From: Euryodendron excelsum | Taxonomy: Eukaryota; Streptophyta; Magnoliopsida; Ericales; Pentaphylacaceae | Assembly (NCBI GenBank): GCA_033060915.1 | Contig: CM065384.1 | Coordinates: 11,499,001 to 11,563,000 of the forward strand | Direction of reading: 5' to 3' | Length of the DNA: 64,000 nt | In this document: in pieces, positions 24,760 through 38,356 of the stretch | How positions within the stretch are numbered: the stretch's first letter is position 1 | Layout: each line of letters starts with the position of its first letter | Notes under the pieces: generated by a model | Seen by the model: only the letters and a program-made list of their open reading frames with translations | Told to the model about the DNA's origin: nothing | Database searches by the model: none | Translations under genes and position numbers: made by a program

Positions 24760-25062
24760 TCTCTCTAGGTTTTTAAAACCCTAGTTTATCTCTCTAGGTT
24801 TCTAAAACCTTAGTTTCTCACCCTAGGTCAACCTAATCTTAGTTAGTATACCCTAGAGCAACTTAACCCTAGTTAGTAAACCCTAGGTAAAACAAACCTT
24901 AGTTAGTAAACCCTAGGCAACCGAACTTTAATTAGTAAACCTAACCTTAGTTAGCAAAACCCTAGGTAAACCTAACCCTAGTTAGGAAACCCTAAGTCAA
25001 CCCAACCATCAAATGAACCTTGGGTTAATATAATCTTGGTTACCTAACCCAAAGTCTTTAAC
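24760..25062. repeat. Telomere-like CCCTAG/AACCCTAG array in LTR U5
   Basis: Many AACCCTAGTTAG and AACCCTAGGTAAAC variants in a row, resembling the plant telomere word AAACCCT but with longer mixed units. Equivalent arrays sit in the copies at 41085-45676 and 58084-64000, so it is an LTR feature. Confidence 0.7.
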
Positions 25063-25064
25063 CC

Positions 25065-26000
25065 TGTAAGTACCTCATTTTTGTCCCCTGGCAATCTCCA
25101 GTTCAAATTAATCTTCCAGTAAAACATCACAAGAATATCAAGCTCAAATCGACTTTTCAAACTCTAGTCCAGTCAATTGGTCGCTTCCCAAGCCTATAGG
25201 GCCCAACTAAAGCAAAAAGACCAAAATGCCCTTAAGCATTCCTAAGGTAGTTTTTAGAGATCAAGCGGTCTCCGAAAGCAATCACTGTCGTCGGAGTGAT
25301 GGAAACACTTATAAACTTTAAACGGTTCACTTCTAACGCTTCCTAGCCCACCAAAATAGAATGTCTGTTATGTCCCTTGGCATCCGGTAGTTTTTCGAGA
25401 TTAGGCAGTCTCCAAAACCAACACCAAACCATCAGAATGGTGGAAACACTCACAAACCTTTAAGTCGTTGGAATGACAAGAACACTCACCAGGTCAACAC
25501 GGGTATGCCATGAAAACCTCCAGTGTCACGGGACTAAAAGCATTTCTTGGCCATGGCACATTTTTCAAATAAAAGAGAGACATCTGAAAACCAACTCGTC
25601 ATAACCGTTGAAATGATTGAAACACTCGTAAACCCAGGTCAATTTCAGTGCCTGCTAGCCGGATTTGATGAAAAATGACCAACCAAGCACAAAGTCCTCA
25701 AGACAGTAAAACCACCCTCCATGTTGCCCCTAGGCATCTCAGCACATCCTCGAGAAAGTACAAAGTCCTCAAGATGGTAATTCCACCCTCTATGGCTGTC
25801 CCTTGACAATCTAGCACGGTCAAGATGCCAATCAAACTAACTTAGACCCATTCCGATGATACCTGATCAAAATGATCATTTTACCCCTAGGCACCCTGGC
25901 ACGTCCTTTGAGAAAACACCAATCCCTCGAGACAATAAGGCCACTTTCTCAAACTATCTCTAGATAGTCTAGCATGTTCTATAAGCCACTCGAACCCATT
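25065..26000 (+). mobile_element. Tat-lineage LTR, U3 start only, split by later insertion
   Basis: Starts TGTAAGTACCTCATTTTTGT after AACCC (25060-25064) and continues with U3 modules (AAAATGATCATTTTACCCC at about 25869). At 26001 it is cut by the end of a minus-strand LTR. Its remainder should lie beyond the far end of that element and was not identified. Confidence 0.6.
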
Positions 26001-29000
26001 TGCCATGCCCCGATTTTTTGCACTCAGGAAAACACACAAGTGAAAAAAACACAATACTCTCTTATTAGAACTCATCCTCCTAGAAGGACGAGTGCGAATA
26101 GTTTTGAAGTAGAAATTCATTTGAATAAGGGATTTTGAAAAAAGATTTGAAGTCATCACCTAACTTTGTTAAGGTGAGTAAGTCACCTAAAACTAAGCAC
26201 AATCCGAAGATTAAATTTTTTAGGGTTTTTGAAAAAGGTTTTGGAAAACTTCCTCGAGAGATGGTTTTTGGATAACAGGTTGTTTGGTAACCTTTGAAAA
26301 GATTTAAGCCCTTTTTTTAAAGTAACTCCATTTTGGTCTTTGAAAACAGTGATTCTAGATTCGGAGGTTGGTTAGGTATAGGGAAAATGCACTAGGTTAT
26401 CACCCTATGCCACCCTTGCGGTACTTACATGTCTATCACCCTAGGTTCACTCAATTAGAATCTTTAATTATTCAATGCCCAATATTATCCACTTTGAAAA
26501 GAATTTTAAAAAAAGGTTTGATATAATGCATGACATACAAGTGCAAGAAAAATATTTGACTTTTAAAAATAGATTTGAAGTTTGAAAATGTTGTGAAAAT
26601 TGAAAACTTAAAAAAGGTGGTGACTACACTCATGAGGATTGCCTACATATCCCTTTGTTGGGAATCAGGTCAATCATAGTTTGGACAAGAGTTCGATTGA
26701 AAATAGACACTTTGAGGTTTTTTAATAGTTTGATTTGAAAAAGGTTTGATTTGAACTTTGAATAGAATATTTGAAATTGAAGTTTGATTTAAAATTGAAC
26801 TTGGAATTGATTTTGATTTCAAATAGAATTTGAGAATTTGGAAATTTGACTTTGATTTGAAAAAATTGAACCTTGAAGGAGAACTTGGACTTGATTTGGA
26901 AAGATTAAGTTCAACTTTAAAAACATCTTTACTTAGATCAAAATTTGAAAACCTATTTGGTTTAGAAAAGAGTTTTTAGAAAAAAAGGTTTTGAAAAGCG
27001 CTTAAACTTCCTTACTTAGGATTAGGGTTGAACTAGGGTTTATGGTTTAAGTATCCTAGGACTTAGGTAATCTAAGGTTGAAGCATATAATTGGAATAGG
27101 AAGGTTTGATTTAAACTTGAAAAGTTTGATTTAGAAAGTTTTGAATTAGGAAAGTTGGATTTAAGAAAGATTTGGAAAGGATTTAATTTGATTTAGAAAC
27201 ACTTGACTTGCAATGGTTAGAAAAGATTTGACTTGATTATTTGATTTGAAAGAAGTTAGAAAGTTAAGGTTTAGGAAAGATTGGATTTTGGAAAGCTTTA
27301 AATTGGGAAAGTTTCAAAATAGAAAAGTTTCATTTTAGGAAAGTACCAAATTAAGAAAGTTTCATTTTAGGAAAGTTTTCAAATTAAGAAAGAGTTGATT
27401 TTGGAAAGATTTGAATTTAGAAAGATTTGAACTTTGAAAAGATTTGGAAGTTTGAATTTAAGAAAGATTTGAAAGCTTATATTTATGAAGAATTTAAAAT
27501 TTGAAAAGATTTGATAAGTTGAAATTTAGAAAGTTGAGGTTTTGACAGGTTTGAAATTAGGAAAGACTTGAATTAGGGAAGATTTGATTTAGAAAATATT
27601 TGATTCCTATTTTCCAAAGTTGAAAATTAGATTTTATTCCCAAAAATAGATGATTTGATTTTGTTTTCAAAATTGAACGATTTGATTTGGTTTCCTAAAT
27701 TGGAGAATTAAATTCGACATGGAATTTGGAAAGGTTGAGTTTTGGAAATCTTGGATTTAAAAATCTATGATTTGATGGAAAAAGAGTTTTTGGAAATCTA
27801 AGATTTAATGTAGAAAATAGTTTTAAAAACCTATGATTTAAGGCAAAATAAGAAATCATGATTTTAATAAAAGAAAACTATGGTTTCTTAATCATGGACT
27901 CTAGGGCTTGACTTAGACTCCAAGACAAAGAGTTTTTGAAGAAGAAATTTTTTAAAAGAGTTTTCAGAAAGTAGACTTTTTAAAAGAGTTTTTAGAAAGT
28001 AGATTTTTTAAAAGAGTTTTTAGAAAATAGATTTTTGAAAAAAGTTTTTTTTTAAGAAGTAAATTTGCAAAACAACTTGGAAAGAGATTTGAATATGGAT
28101 TTTTACAAGTCTTTTGAATATCTCACTTTTCTAAAATAATTCTAACCATGAAAATATTAGAACCATTCTAGGGTTGTCATTTGAAAACAAATAGGATTTG
28201 AAATATGAACCATAATGATCACATTAAATATCATACTTTTCTAAAACAACCCTAATCATGGAATGGCTAGAATTATCTTAAGATTGTGGTTTTGACAAAA
28301 ATAATTTAGGGTTTATACCCAAAATTTGGATCTTGATAGTCACATTTAATATATCACTTTCCTAAAACAACTCTAACCATTGAATGTCTAGAATTACTCT
28401 AGGATTGGTATTTTAAAAACTAGTTTGAAAAATGAGATTTTGAATGTAAGTTTTGAAAACAACTTTGATGCAAGTTTGAAAATAATTTTAAAAACAGTTT
28501 TGAATGGATGTATGAATATGACATGCACAATGCAAGAGGGTCGTGAACATTTAAGGCTAGGCTTCACCACATAATCAATGGGGTCGAACCCACACCATCA
28601 AAGATTGAACTAGAAGAAAGCCCCCAACATAGTGACCTTCAACTGTCCTTCCTAGGCATGAACCGAGAAGTCCCTTGTTTCAAGCATGCAAGAAGAAGAG
28701 GTAGAGGATGGAGATTAAAATAGAAGAAAACCCAATTGGGTTCAGAGGGAGAAGAGAGAGGGGAGATTATGTAAAAGTAAATTGAAAGCCTACCTTGTCT
28801 TCTTCTTGCTTTGTTTGCTTTGCTTGCTTGAACCTTGAAAGTTTTGAAGTTGTAGCACTTGAGTCTTCAATGGCTGCTTTGGGCTTTGGGGGCTTATGTT
28901 TGAGTGTAGAAGGTGTATAGATGCTAGGGTCTGAGTGTATGGAGGCTAGGGCTTAAAGAGGCTTGAGAGAGCTAGGGTTTGGAGAGACTTCGAGCTTTGA

Positions 29001-31212
29001 TTTTAGAGAGACAGAGTTTCTGGACTAGATTTTTGGACCCTTTTTACATAGGAGAAGGGTCTATATTGATAGGCAAACAAAACAACCTTGGTGCCTGTTG
29101 CAGTGAGGCTAGGGTAAAAATCCCACTAGCGCCATTAGGAGTGACGCTAGGCTATCTATTAGCTTGGCTCCACTAGCAATGGCGCTAGCCACTTAGGAAA
29201 GATTTAAGGCGGTAAGAAAAGTATCTTTTGACCCTTAGTACGCAAGGCAAAAGACTTGGGCGCTTGTTCTGGTGACTAACATGCAATTTTTGGCTTAGCT
29301 TCATTAGGAGTGACTCTAAAAAGTCTAGGAATGATTTGAAAGGTTTCAAGTAACCAGACTCGGCTGGGAATGAACAGGAACCCTCGGGAGAGTATCCCAA
29401 AGGTAACTGGTTTGAGAAACAATGCTAGAATAGTTGAACAGGTCGACCGGCTCGCCAGGGGCAAAACGGTCAATTAAATTAAAAAAAACACTGAAATGGA
29501 CTCAGACTGACCCGCAAGAAGGCTTGAAGGTTGGAAACATTATTGAGAGTGTTCTGAGGGGTTGCCAGTTTGATACACAAAGCAGGTGTGTGCAAGCACC
29601 CCATTTTTGACCGCTCGGCGGTCTCCACTCCGTCCAAACTTGTGTTCAAGTCATTGTGGGCATATTTCAATCCAAATTAACTTTCTAAGTCTAATCCCAT
29701 CAATTCATTGCTTCGCGGGCCCCGTCGGGCCCAAATAGAGGCAAAATACCCTTGGGGGCATTGTTTGGTCTAATTCCAAATAGGCACGTCTTTCCGAAGA
29801 TGGTAAGTCCCCTTTCCAATTTCAAATTAGGCACGTCTTTTTGAAGACGGTAAATTCCCTTTCCAAATCCAAATTAGAGGCGTCTTTCCGAAGACGGTAA
29901 GTCTCCTTTCCAAGTCCAATTCCAATTCCAATTCTAATCCCTTTCTCGAGACAGTTGATTCCTCGAGACGGTTCGACACGTTTTTCGAAAAAAATCTCTT
30001 TGAAACGATAAGTCCCTTTAAACCTGTCAACCGGAACGAGACCCCAAGTTCCCTAGATGGTAGAACGGTCCACTTTTGGCACCTGCTAGCCCGCCAATGC
30101 AGAAATGTCCGTTTAGGCACGCCTTTCGAAAAAATTGATTCTCAGGCTCTAAGTCCATTTAGCAGCTTTTCGAGATCAGGCAGTCTCGAGAATAATCGCG
30201 AACCGTCAGAGTAGAGAAATACTCGTAAACATCGCAATCGTCAGAGTAGCGAAAATACTTGCAAACAGGTCAATATAGAAAATTGCCAACAAACCCCTAT
30301 ATCACGCGACCGCCGTCAGAGTGGCGAAAACACTCAAAACCCAGGTTAACACCAGTGCTTGCTAGCCCACTTCGGTGAAAAATGACCAAACTACCCCTAG
30401 GGCCATTTTCTGGCACGTTTCTCGGGAACACATTCGAATCCTCAGAACGGTAAGTTCAACCTTCCAAGATTGTCTTAAAGGCAATCCGGCATGATTAGGT
30501 GTCTTCTAGTCAGTTTCGGGCCAATTCCGAGACTTTGTGATCAAGATGACCATTTTGCCCCTAGATATTCGAATGCCCCGGAAACCACACCGGCCTTGGG
30601 TATCAAACCGGTAGCCTCCCGAGAATGCTTCTTATAATGTTCTCAATCTTTTTTTATCTTTCCGGATCATTCCGAGTTAGTTCCGGCAAACCCAGTGCAA
30701 AATGACCTTTCCAACCATACTAGCTCTGGGTATCAAACTGGAAACCTTTGGGAACATTCTAAATAATGTTTCCAAATCTCAAATTTTCTTTCGAGACATT
30801 CCGAGTCCATCTTGGCAGCTTTCCAATCCGATTGACCGTTTTGCCCCTAACGGCCCGGTCAATCCTTCCAGCACATCCTATCCTCATTTTTCAAGTCAAA
30901 TACCTTCGGGACACTATTCTAAGTGTTCCTACCCTTTTCCTGCCCTTCGGGTCATTCCCAGCCTCTTCAATTCATCCCCGGACTTTCCGGAGTCACTCCA
31001 AGTGAGGCTAAGCTAAAAATTGCATGGTAGTCACTAGTACAGGCGCCCAAATCTTCCAAAGATACATTGCTTGCTGACCTTAAAACTTTCCTAACTGGCT
31101 GGCGCCACTAGCAGTGTTGCCAAGCCAAGAAATGGCCTGGCGCACTCCTAGTGGTGCCAAGAGGAAGTTTGGCTTGGCGCCACTGCAACAGACGCTAGGT
31201 CTATCCTATCTC

Positions 31213-31220
31213 TATAAATA
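31213..31220 (+). promoter_or_regulatory. TATA box of the LTR at 29591-34561
   Basis: TATAAATA followed by CAGAGACTC. The same CTATAAATAC core lies at corresponding places in the LTRs at 42706-42713 (plus), 50952-50959 (minus) and 63975-63982 (minus), which fixes LTR polarity. Confidence 0.75.
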
Positions 31221-31839
31221 CAGAGACTCTTCTAGCGTGAAAGAGGTCTGCAAACTCAATCTAAAAAACCTACTTTTCAATATACAGAGCTCGTACACTC
31301 CCAAAACCCTAGTTTCTCTAGGTTTTCCAAACCCTAGCTAAACCCTAGCCTCCTATACACTCCTATACACTCTCATACACTTATGCACTAGCCTCCAACC
31401 TTCCTTTGAAGACTTGAATGACTGCAATCTGAAGGTTTGAAGATTGAAGACGAACTCTTGAATATTGAAGTGAAGATTGAAGTAAGACAAGCAAAGCAAA
31501 ATAAAGAAGCTAAGCAAAATAAAGAAGATATAAGGTAGGCTTCTTATTTAAATTTTTGTACTTCCCCCCTCTTTCTTCTGTCTCCTAACCCACTTGGGTT
31601 TTCTCTATTTTAATCCTCCATCTTTTTCTCCCCTTTCTTTGCATGCTCGAAACAAGGGGACTCCCGGTCCATGTGTAGGATTAGACTATTGGAGGGTCAC
31701 CGTGTCGGGGACTTTCTTTTAGTCTAACCGGAGACCACGTGGGTTCGGCCCCCTTGATTTTGTGGTGAAGTTTTGACCTTGTATGTTCATGACCCCAAAT
31801 TTGTGTTGTGCATATCAAGATTCTTGCATTCTTCCAAAA

Positions 31840-34010
31840 GTCGTTTTCAAAGTCGTTTTCAAAATCGTTTTCGAACTTGTTTTCAAAATTGTATCAAAAT
31901 CTTCTTTTTCAAAGTTTGTTTTCAAAATCACAATCCTAGGGTGATTCTAGCCTTTCTATAGCTAGGGTTACTTTAGGAAAGTGCTATATTTAAAGTGACT
32001 AACATGGTCCACATTTTCAACTCCTTGTTGTTTTCAAAACCACTTTCTTAAAGTGGTTCTAGCCTTCTTATGGTTAGAATCGCTTTAGGAAAGTGAGACG
32101 TTTCATACTTTCTAAAAAACTCTATTTTCGAAAGTCTCTCTTTCAATATGCTTTCCAAAAACTCTTCCTCCCAAAATTGTTTTCAAAAACTCTTTTCAAA
32201 AATCTATTTTTAAACTCCTTTCCAAAACACTATCCTCAAAATTCCTTTCCTAAAAACACTCCCTAGGTTTCTTTCCTAGAAAACACTTTTCTCAAAATTC
32301 ACTTTCCAAAAAACTCTTTCCAAAAAGCTTCTTCCAAAATCTCTTTCCAAAAGCTCTTTTTTTAAAACTCATTTTCTAAAAACTCCTCTCTAGGGTTTCC
32401 TTCCAAAAACTTTTTCCAAAAAACACGCTTTCCAAAAATCGCTTTCCTTAGAGCCCAAGTCAAGCCCTAGAGCCACGATTAAAAGATCCTAATTTTCTTT
32501 CCAAAAACATAGTTTTCAAACTTGGCTTAAAACCTAGGTTTCCAAAACCTCTTGTTTTCTACATCACAACTATACATATTTCCAAAACCTATTTTCTACG
32601 TCAAAACTATACACTTCCAAATCTAGGGTTTCTAAAACTTCATTTTCCACATCCTTATCAAATCAAATCTTCCCTCTAGAAAATCAAATCCAATCTCTCG
32701 TTTAGGAAACTAGATCCAATCCTCCGTTTTTGGGAACAAAATCAAATTTTCTCTTTTAGAAACAAAATCCAATCCCTTCCTAATCCAAAATTTTCTTAAT
32801 TCAACTCCTTCCTAATCTTCTACTTTTCTAAATCTTAAGTTTTCAAAACTTGAATATAAAAATCTTTCCTAAATTCTAAAATTCAATTTTCAAATCTTTC
32901 CTAATTCTACCCCTTTTCAAATCTCAACTTTCCAAATCTAAGTTTTCAAATCTTTCCTAAACTCAAACCTTTCCTAATCTTAAGATTTTCTAAAACTCAA
33001 ACTCTAAAACTTTCTAAATGCTAAATTTTTTGAATTTGAAACTTTCAAACTTTAAAATTTTCTAAGTTCTAAACTTTCCTAAACTTCAAATCTTTCAAAG
33101 TCTAAACCTTTCCTCATTTCAATCTTTCTTAATTCCACATCCTTTCCAAACTTGAACTCCCCAATTTAGATTTTTAAATCTTTCTAAAACTCAAACTTTG
33201 AATCTTCCAAAAATTCTAAAGCTTTCTAAATTCAAATCTTTCCAAATCCAAATCTTTCTAAATTTCTAAGCTTTCAAAATTCAAAATGTTCTTAAGTTGA
33301 AGCTTTCCAAATTCTAAACCTTTCTTAAACTAAACTTTTCCTAATTCAAACATTTCTAAATTCAACACTTTCCTATTTCAAAACCTTTCTTAAAACAAAA
33401 CATTCCAAATTCAAAACTTTCCTATTTCGAAAACTTTTCTAAAATGAAACTTTCTTAAAGCAAAACTTTTCAAATCGAAACTTTCCTAAATTGAAACTTT
33501 CCTAATTCGAACTTTTCCTAATTCCAAGTCCAATATTCAAGTCAATTCTTTTCTAAAATCTTTCCAAGTCAAATCTAATCTTTCTTTTCTAAGTTCCTAA
33601 GTCTAGGTTTCCTAAAACCAAGTCTTTCAAAACCAATCTTTTCAAATCTTCCAATCAAAGTTTAAATTTCCCTACTCTTCCAATTCCAATCCAAATTCCA
33701 ATTTCAACTCTTTTCCAAGTCAACTCTTCTATTTTCAATCGGACTCTTGTCCGAACTACGATTGATCTGATTCCTCCAAAAGGATACGTAGGCAACCATC
33801 ATGGGTGCGGTCACAACATTTTTCAAGTTTCTATTTTCACAAAATCTTTCCAAATCTCCAATCTATTTTTAAACTTCCAATTCCAAATTTCTATTTCCAA
33901 ATCTCTATTTTCAATTTCCAAAACTTTTTTTCCAAATTCAAACTTCTATCTCTTTCTTTTCAAATCAAATCAATTTCTTTCCAAATCTAATTTTCAATTC
34001 TCTTTTCTTA
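31840..34010 (+). repeat. G-depleted degenerate CTTTCCAAAT tract in LTR U5
   Basis: About 2.2 kb of short, irregular units (CTTTCCAAAT, CTTTCCTAAT, CTTTCAAAC), with very few G on the sense strand. The minus-strand copies at 26200-28500 and 48100-50350 show the mirror image (very few C on plus). It ends where higher-complexity sequence before the LTR terminus begins. Confidence 0.75.
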
Positions 34011-35661
34011 CACTTGCATATCATGCATCATGTTAAATTTCTTTTTAAATATTCTTTTTCAAAGTGGTTAGGATTGGTCATTTGTTAGTTGAAGATTCTC
34101 ACAGGTGAATCTAGAGTAGATTGACAAGTAGGTACCGAAAGGGCGGGGTAGGGTAATGGCTTAGTGCGTCTTCCCTACACGTAACCAACCTCCGAACTTA
34201 GGATCACTGTTTTCATAGACCAAAAACAGAGTTATTTTCAAAAAAGGGCTAAATGTTTTCCAAAGGTTGCCAAGCAACCTGTTTTCTTAAAAACCCTCTC
34301 TTGAGGAGATATTTTCAAAATTGTTTTTCAAAAACTCTAAGTGTAGTCTTTGGATTATTCTTAGTTTTTAGGTGACCTAACTCACCTTAATCAAGTTAGG
34401 TGGCGACTCCAAACTTTTTCCAAAAGCCCTTTATTCAAATATATTTTTAATTGAAATATAGTCGCACTCATTCTTCTAGGAGGGTGAGTTCTAACGAGAG
34501 AGTACAGTATTTTCTCCGCTTGTGTGTGTATTCCTCGAGTGCGAAAAGTCTGGGCGCGACAGTGTGGTTGGAAAAGGCAACTGGCCCACTAGGGGCAAAA
34601 CAGTTATTTTGTGTTAGACTTGCCGGAATAGGCTTGGAATGATCTAGAAAGGTGCGAAAAAGGTTAGGAATACTATTAGAAGCATCCTTAGGGGTAAAAT
34701 GGTCATTTTGATTGGATGGTCTTAGAATTGATCTAGAAACTATTGAAACGCATTTGAGCATATCGAATTATCTTTAGGACTCTTGGAAAGGTGAACTTAC
34801 CACTTTGAGGACTTTGGTATTTTCTCAAAAAGCGTGCCGGAGGGGCCTAAGGGGCAGTTTGGTCATTTTTCACCGAAATGGGCTAGCAAGCACTGGTGTT
34901 GACTTGGGTTTTGAGTGTTTCTGTCACTCTGACGATGTGTGATGAGTTGGTTTCTAAAGGTATCTCGTCCTTTGGTAAACGTGTCACGACTAAGAGGCGT
35001 GTTCAGTTTCGTGACATAGGGGGTTTGTTAGCAATTCCTGATGTCGACCTGTTTGCCAGTATTTCTGCCACTCTAACGGTTATGATGTTTGCGAGTATTT
35101 TCGCCACTCTGACGGTGTGCTTTCATTCCGGAGACTGCCTGATCTCGAAAGACTGCTATGTGGACTTATTGTCTAAGGGATTAACTTTCTTGTAAGATGT
35201 ACTGAATAACAGACATTGTACATTGGCGGGCTAGCAAGCGCTAGAAGTGAACCGTTCTACCATCTTGGGGACTTAGGTTTCGTCCCAGTTAATTGGTTTG
35301 AAGGGACTTACTGTTCCGATGAGTTTTCTCAATAAACGTGTTAGACTGAATTGACTTACCATATGAGGGATCAGCTTTCTTGAAAGACATGCCTGATTGA
35401 GTTCGATTGGTTTGGAATGTAATTGAAATTGGAATTAAGGTTAAAATAGAGACTTACCGTCTTTACGAAGACGTGCCAACTGGAAATGGATTGAGCAATG
35501 CCAAAGGGCATTTTGGTTATTTTACCTCTATTGGGCTCGCAAAGCAATTGATTGATTGGATTGAGTCTGGAAAGCTGGTTTGGACTTGAATGTGTCTGTC
35601 GGTTTGAATGTGAGTCTGGTTGGATCGAAAATTGCCGAGTGGGCAAAATGGGTTGCTTATA

Positions 35662-35676
35662 GCTGCCCCTCTTTTT
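35662..35676 (-). promoter_or_regulatory. Polypurine tract of the minus-strand Tat element
   Basis: On the minus strand, AAAAAGAGGGGCAGC lies immediately before the LTR start at 35661. This is where the plus-strand primer of reverse transcription is expected, and it identifies 26001-35661 as the 3' LTR of an element extending to the right. Confidence 0.75.
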
Positions 35677-35839
35677 GTCATTTCTTGTCGAAGGAATAAA
35701 ACGATAAAGTAAGGGTCCCATGTTGACTGCGAGGTAATCGGAGGGATGGAATTTGAAAATTCTTTGAAGACTGGAGCTTGAAAATGGTAATTTGGCCTAA
35801 GGGGGCGTTTGAAATTTGATTTTGGCGGGCAAAAGGGCA

Positions 35840-36094
35840 AAGTTGCCCATAATTTGACTATAGCGCTACTAGTAGTGGCACCAGGGCTGGGATTAAAACT
35901 AGAAAACTTCTGATTCGAAGTTTCACAGTTTGTGAGAGTTTTTAAGAGTTTGTGAAAGATTTCGAGTGTTTTTCAAGAAAGGAGGTTTGAGCATTGAAGG
36001 GGCGACTTTGGGAGACGTCAGAGAGTTGTTGGAAGTTGTTACCGTTGTCGAAATAGTCGCCGGAGAAGAAGATTTCATCAGAGAATTTCAAGAG
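35840..36094 (+). promoter_or_regulatory. Putative promoter and non-coding first exon of the antisense ORF
   Basis: A palindromic GCGCTACTAGTAGTGGC (about 35865-35881) resembles the GGCGCCACT palindromes next to LTR TATA boxes. It is followed by an A-rich stretch and a segment ending AAGAG before GTGAGT (donor at 36095). A start site is inferred from layout only. Confidence 0.35.
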
Positions 36095-37375
36095 GTGAGT
36101 TTTTGTGTTTTTTGTTGATTCGATGTGTAGAACTCCATTTGAGTCGTGCAAATAGTCAAAATTGATGTTTTGATGTGCTTTTAACACTCTAGTGATGTTG
36201 TTTTCACACTTTGATGCTTGTTTGATTGAGTTTGAGTAATTTTGAATGTTTATTTAAAAGGGGTTTCTATAGGAATTGAAAATTTACTCCTACAACTATG
36301 GGTATTAGGTTTTCTGGCTAAAGTTTTGTATTATGTGCCTAAGAAAAATGTGTTGAACAACTGTATAAAGTTTTGTGATTTTCTAAAAACTTTTTGAATT
36401 TTTAAAAAATAGAAAAATATTTGAAAAATAAGAAAAATTGAGAAAGTGATGAAATTATTTGAATTTGACCTTTAGAAATATGAGAATATTTTAGAAAATA
36501 TTTGAAGTAACTTTGCAAGATTTTTGTAGGGATTTTGGAAACCCTTGAGTTTTTGAAAAATAGAACCTTCGTTGAAAAATTCGAAAACCTTGAAAATGTG
36601 CATGGATTCTCTTGTATTTATCTGTGACATGTGCTCGTAATACCGTGGGATACCCGGTTGCTATTTTATAGCAAAATTACGAGTGTTGTAGTGACCATTT
36701 ATAAATGAGGCTCTGCTGAAATTTTTTGAAATTAAGCAAAGGGTTAGAAAATTTTTGAAATAAAATATTTTTGAAGAAAAAAGATATAAAACCTTTGAGA
36801 GTGGAGCCTTTTTGGCAGAGAAGACCCCGAGCAACTCGAGGGGTTCTAGAATAAAACTATTGAAAGGAAAACTTTGAAAAATCTTTAAAAATGGAATTTC
36901 GAATAAACCTTTAAGGGAAAAGCTTAGGGAATTTTTGAAAATAAATTTTGAATTCAAAAAACTTCAAAATTGATAAAAACTTTGGAAGGAAGAGTTTTTA
37001 AAGATTAAAACCTTGAAAATTTTTGAGGATTGATTTTGAGCAACACTTTTTGAAGGAAATTTTTTTAGAAAATCTTGAGACTTGATTGGAATAGAAATCT
37101 TTTGAAGAAGTGGCTTAGAAAAGTTTTCAGATGGATTTTGAATGAAAATTTTGAGATTTGATTTTGAAAATGAATTTTTGAAGGAAAAATTTAGGAAATC
37201 TTTTTGAGAATTGATTTTGAATACACTTTGTTGAGACTGATGTCATTCATTCTTTTCTTTTGTTTTTGTGCATCTTCTTTTTTTTGTCTTTTGTCTTTTT
37301 CTTTTTTTCATACCTCTTATCCTTTTGAAATGTACATACCATATCTTGATATCCTTACCTTTATTTGACTTCTAG
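36095..37375 (+). other. Probable 5'-UTR intron of the antisense ORF
   Basis: A strong donor (AAGAG then GTGAGT, 36095) and a strong acceptor (TTTGACTTCTAG, ending 37375) after a T-rich tract bracket 1,281 bp. The interior is A/T-rich with no open frame. The ATG of the antisense ORF follows the acceptor by one base. Inferred from splice signals alone. Confidence 0.4.
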
Positions 37376-38356
37376 GATGGAAGACGCTATTTTGAGTCGA
37401 TTGAGGGCTTGACACGACAGGTATCCTCCGGATGGGCAAGATATCTTCCGCCAGTCTTTTGGTTTTGTGGCTTTACTTCTATCGGTGCAGCTTATTTTGG
37501 GATTCATAGAGGCAGTGATTCCTTTCTGGTAGCCTAACTTATCGCTTTTCCGTTTTGAGGAATGTGAGCTTACTCCCACTCCTCACGAGTACGATTTTCT
37601 CCTTGATTTTTAAGATTATTTTGCTAACATTGTGGGGCCTATCTTCCTTGATGGTTGCATCACGATTGTCTCATCTCAGCTTGGACTCCGACGTGCAGTT
37701 CTTTTCTCTGACTTTTTATCCCAGTTTCCTTATGTTCCAGTGAAGTTCTTATTCTCTCGCTTTGAGTTTGTGACTGGTATAGGAGCTCATTCGAGCAATT
37801 GGCATACTTCTCAGGATTGGTCCATTTCTTGTATGGTCGCTCTAACTTTGCTTCTTCTAAACTTCTTGATGTTTCCACAAGGAGATGATTTGGTCGACTA
37901 TTAATTATGTGCACCGCTTGTCAGGGTTCGTGAGGGGCACTCATACTCTCCTATGGTTATGGGAGAGACCTTTGTGAGTCTTACTAGATTTCAGTCGGGG
38001 GTCAATGCTCACTTTTGGGGATGTGCTGCAGTTTTCTAGTTTTGGGTGATCTAGCACTTATTATTACTCCTTTATTTCAGCATACATGGTACCCTGAGTT
38101 TGACCATATATGCTTTTTAGTGAGATTTCAGAGAGCTATCGTGGATGATGAGAGGTTCCCACAGATTGCTACAACATGGGCTAACTAACTTCGGGGCAGG
38201 AGATTTGACATGGTCAGGTGGTATACATGACTGGTTGGTAGATATTACTTAAGAGTAAGGCCTTCTGAGAGGGCCTTTGTGCCTTTGGCGGGCTTACGAG
38301 GCATTACCCCTTTCTTCGGGATCTGAGTTTTGCAACAGTTTGGTAGGAGCCAAGAC

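Larger units (their letters stand above)
21638..25064 (+). mobile_element. Tat-lineage LTR, 3'-truncated (form A)
   Basis: The left end (TGCGCTCTATATTCCTTGCC then GCTC) is a decayed version of the family start TGTAAGCACCCCATTTTTG plus CCGCTC. U3 modules shared with other copies include an ACCGTTAGAGTGGCAGAAAC type and AAAATGACCATTTTACCCC (22394-22412). A weak TATA-like CTGTAAATACTA lies near 23256-23267. U5 carries two tandem-repeat zones and a CCCTAG-rich array. At 25065 it is interrupted by the start of another LTR. Confidence 0.65.
29591..34561 (+). mobile_element. Tat-lineage solo LTR (form B), 4,971 bp, TSD GTGTG
   Basis: Starts TGCAAGCACCCCATTTTTGA and ends GGGCGCGACA, flanked by GTGTG (29586-29590 and 34562-34566). 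U3 (about 1.6 kb) carries tandem modules with ACGTCTTTCCGAAGACGGTA (about 29762-29910) and CCGTCAGAGT repeats, palindromes around GGCGCCACT, and a TATA box. A very long R-U5 follows, with a CTTTCCAAA-like degenerate tract (about 31840-34000). No gag or pol lies between its ends. It was inserted into an LTR of its own family in opposite orientation. Confidence 0.85.
26001..35661 (-). mobile_element. 3' LTR (form B) of the minus-strand Tat element, split by a nested solo LTR
   Basis: On the minus strand it starts TATAAGCAACCCATTTTGCC at 35661, preceded by a polypurine tract, and ends GGGGCATGGCA at 26001. The copy at 29591-34561 interrupts it; its own length is about 4.7 kb. The flanks of the interruption rejoin to match uninterrupted sequence near 51390-51440 (TTGCCAGTTTGATAC then GGTTGGAAAAAGG). 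U5 holds a C-poor (G-poor in the sense strand) degenerate tract at about 26200-28500. The TATA region near 29061-29072 is decayed, so this is an older copy. Confidence 0.75.
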
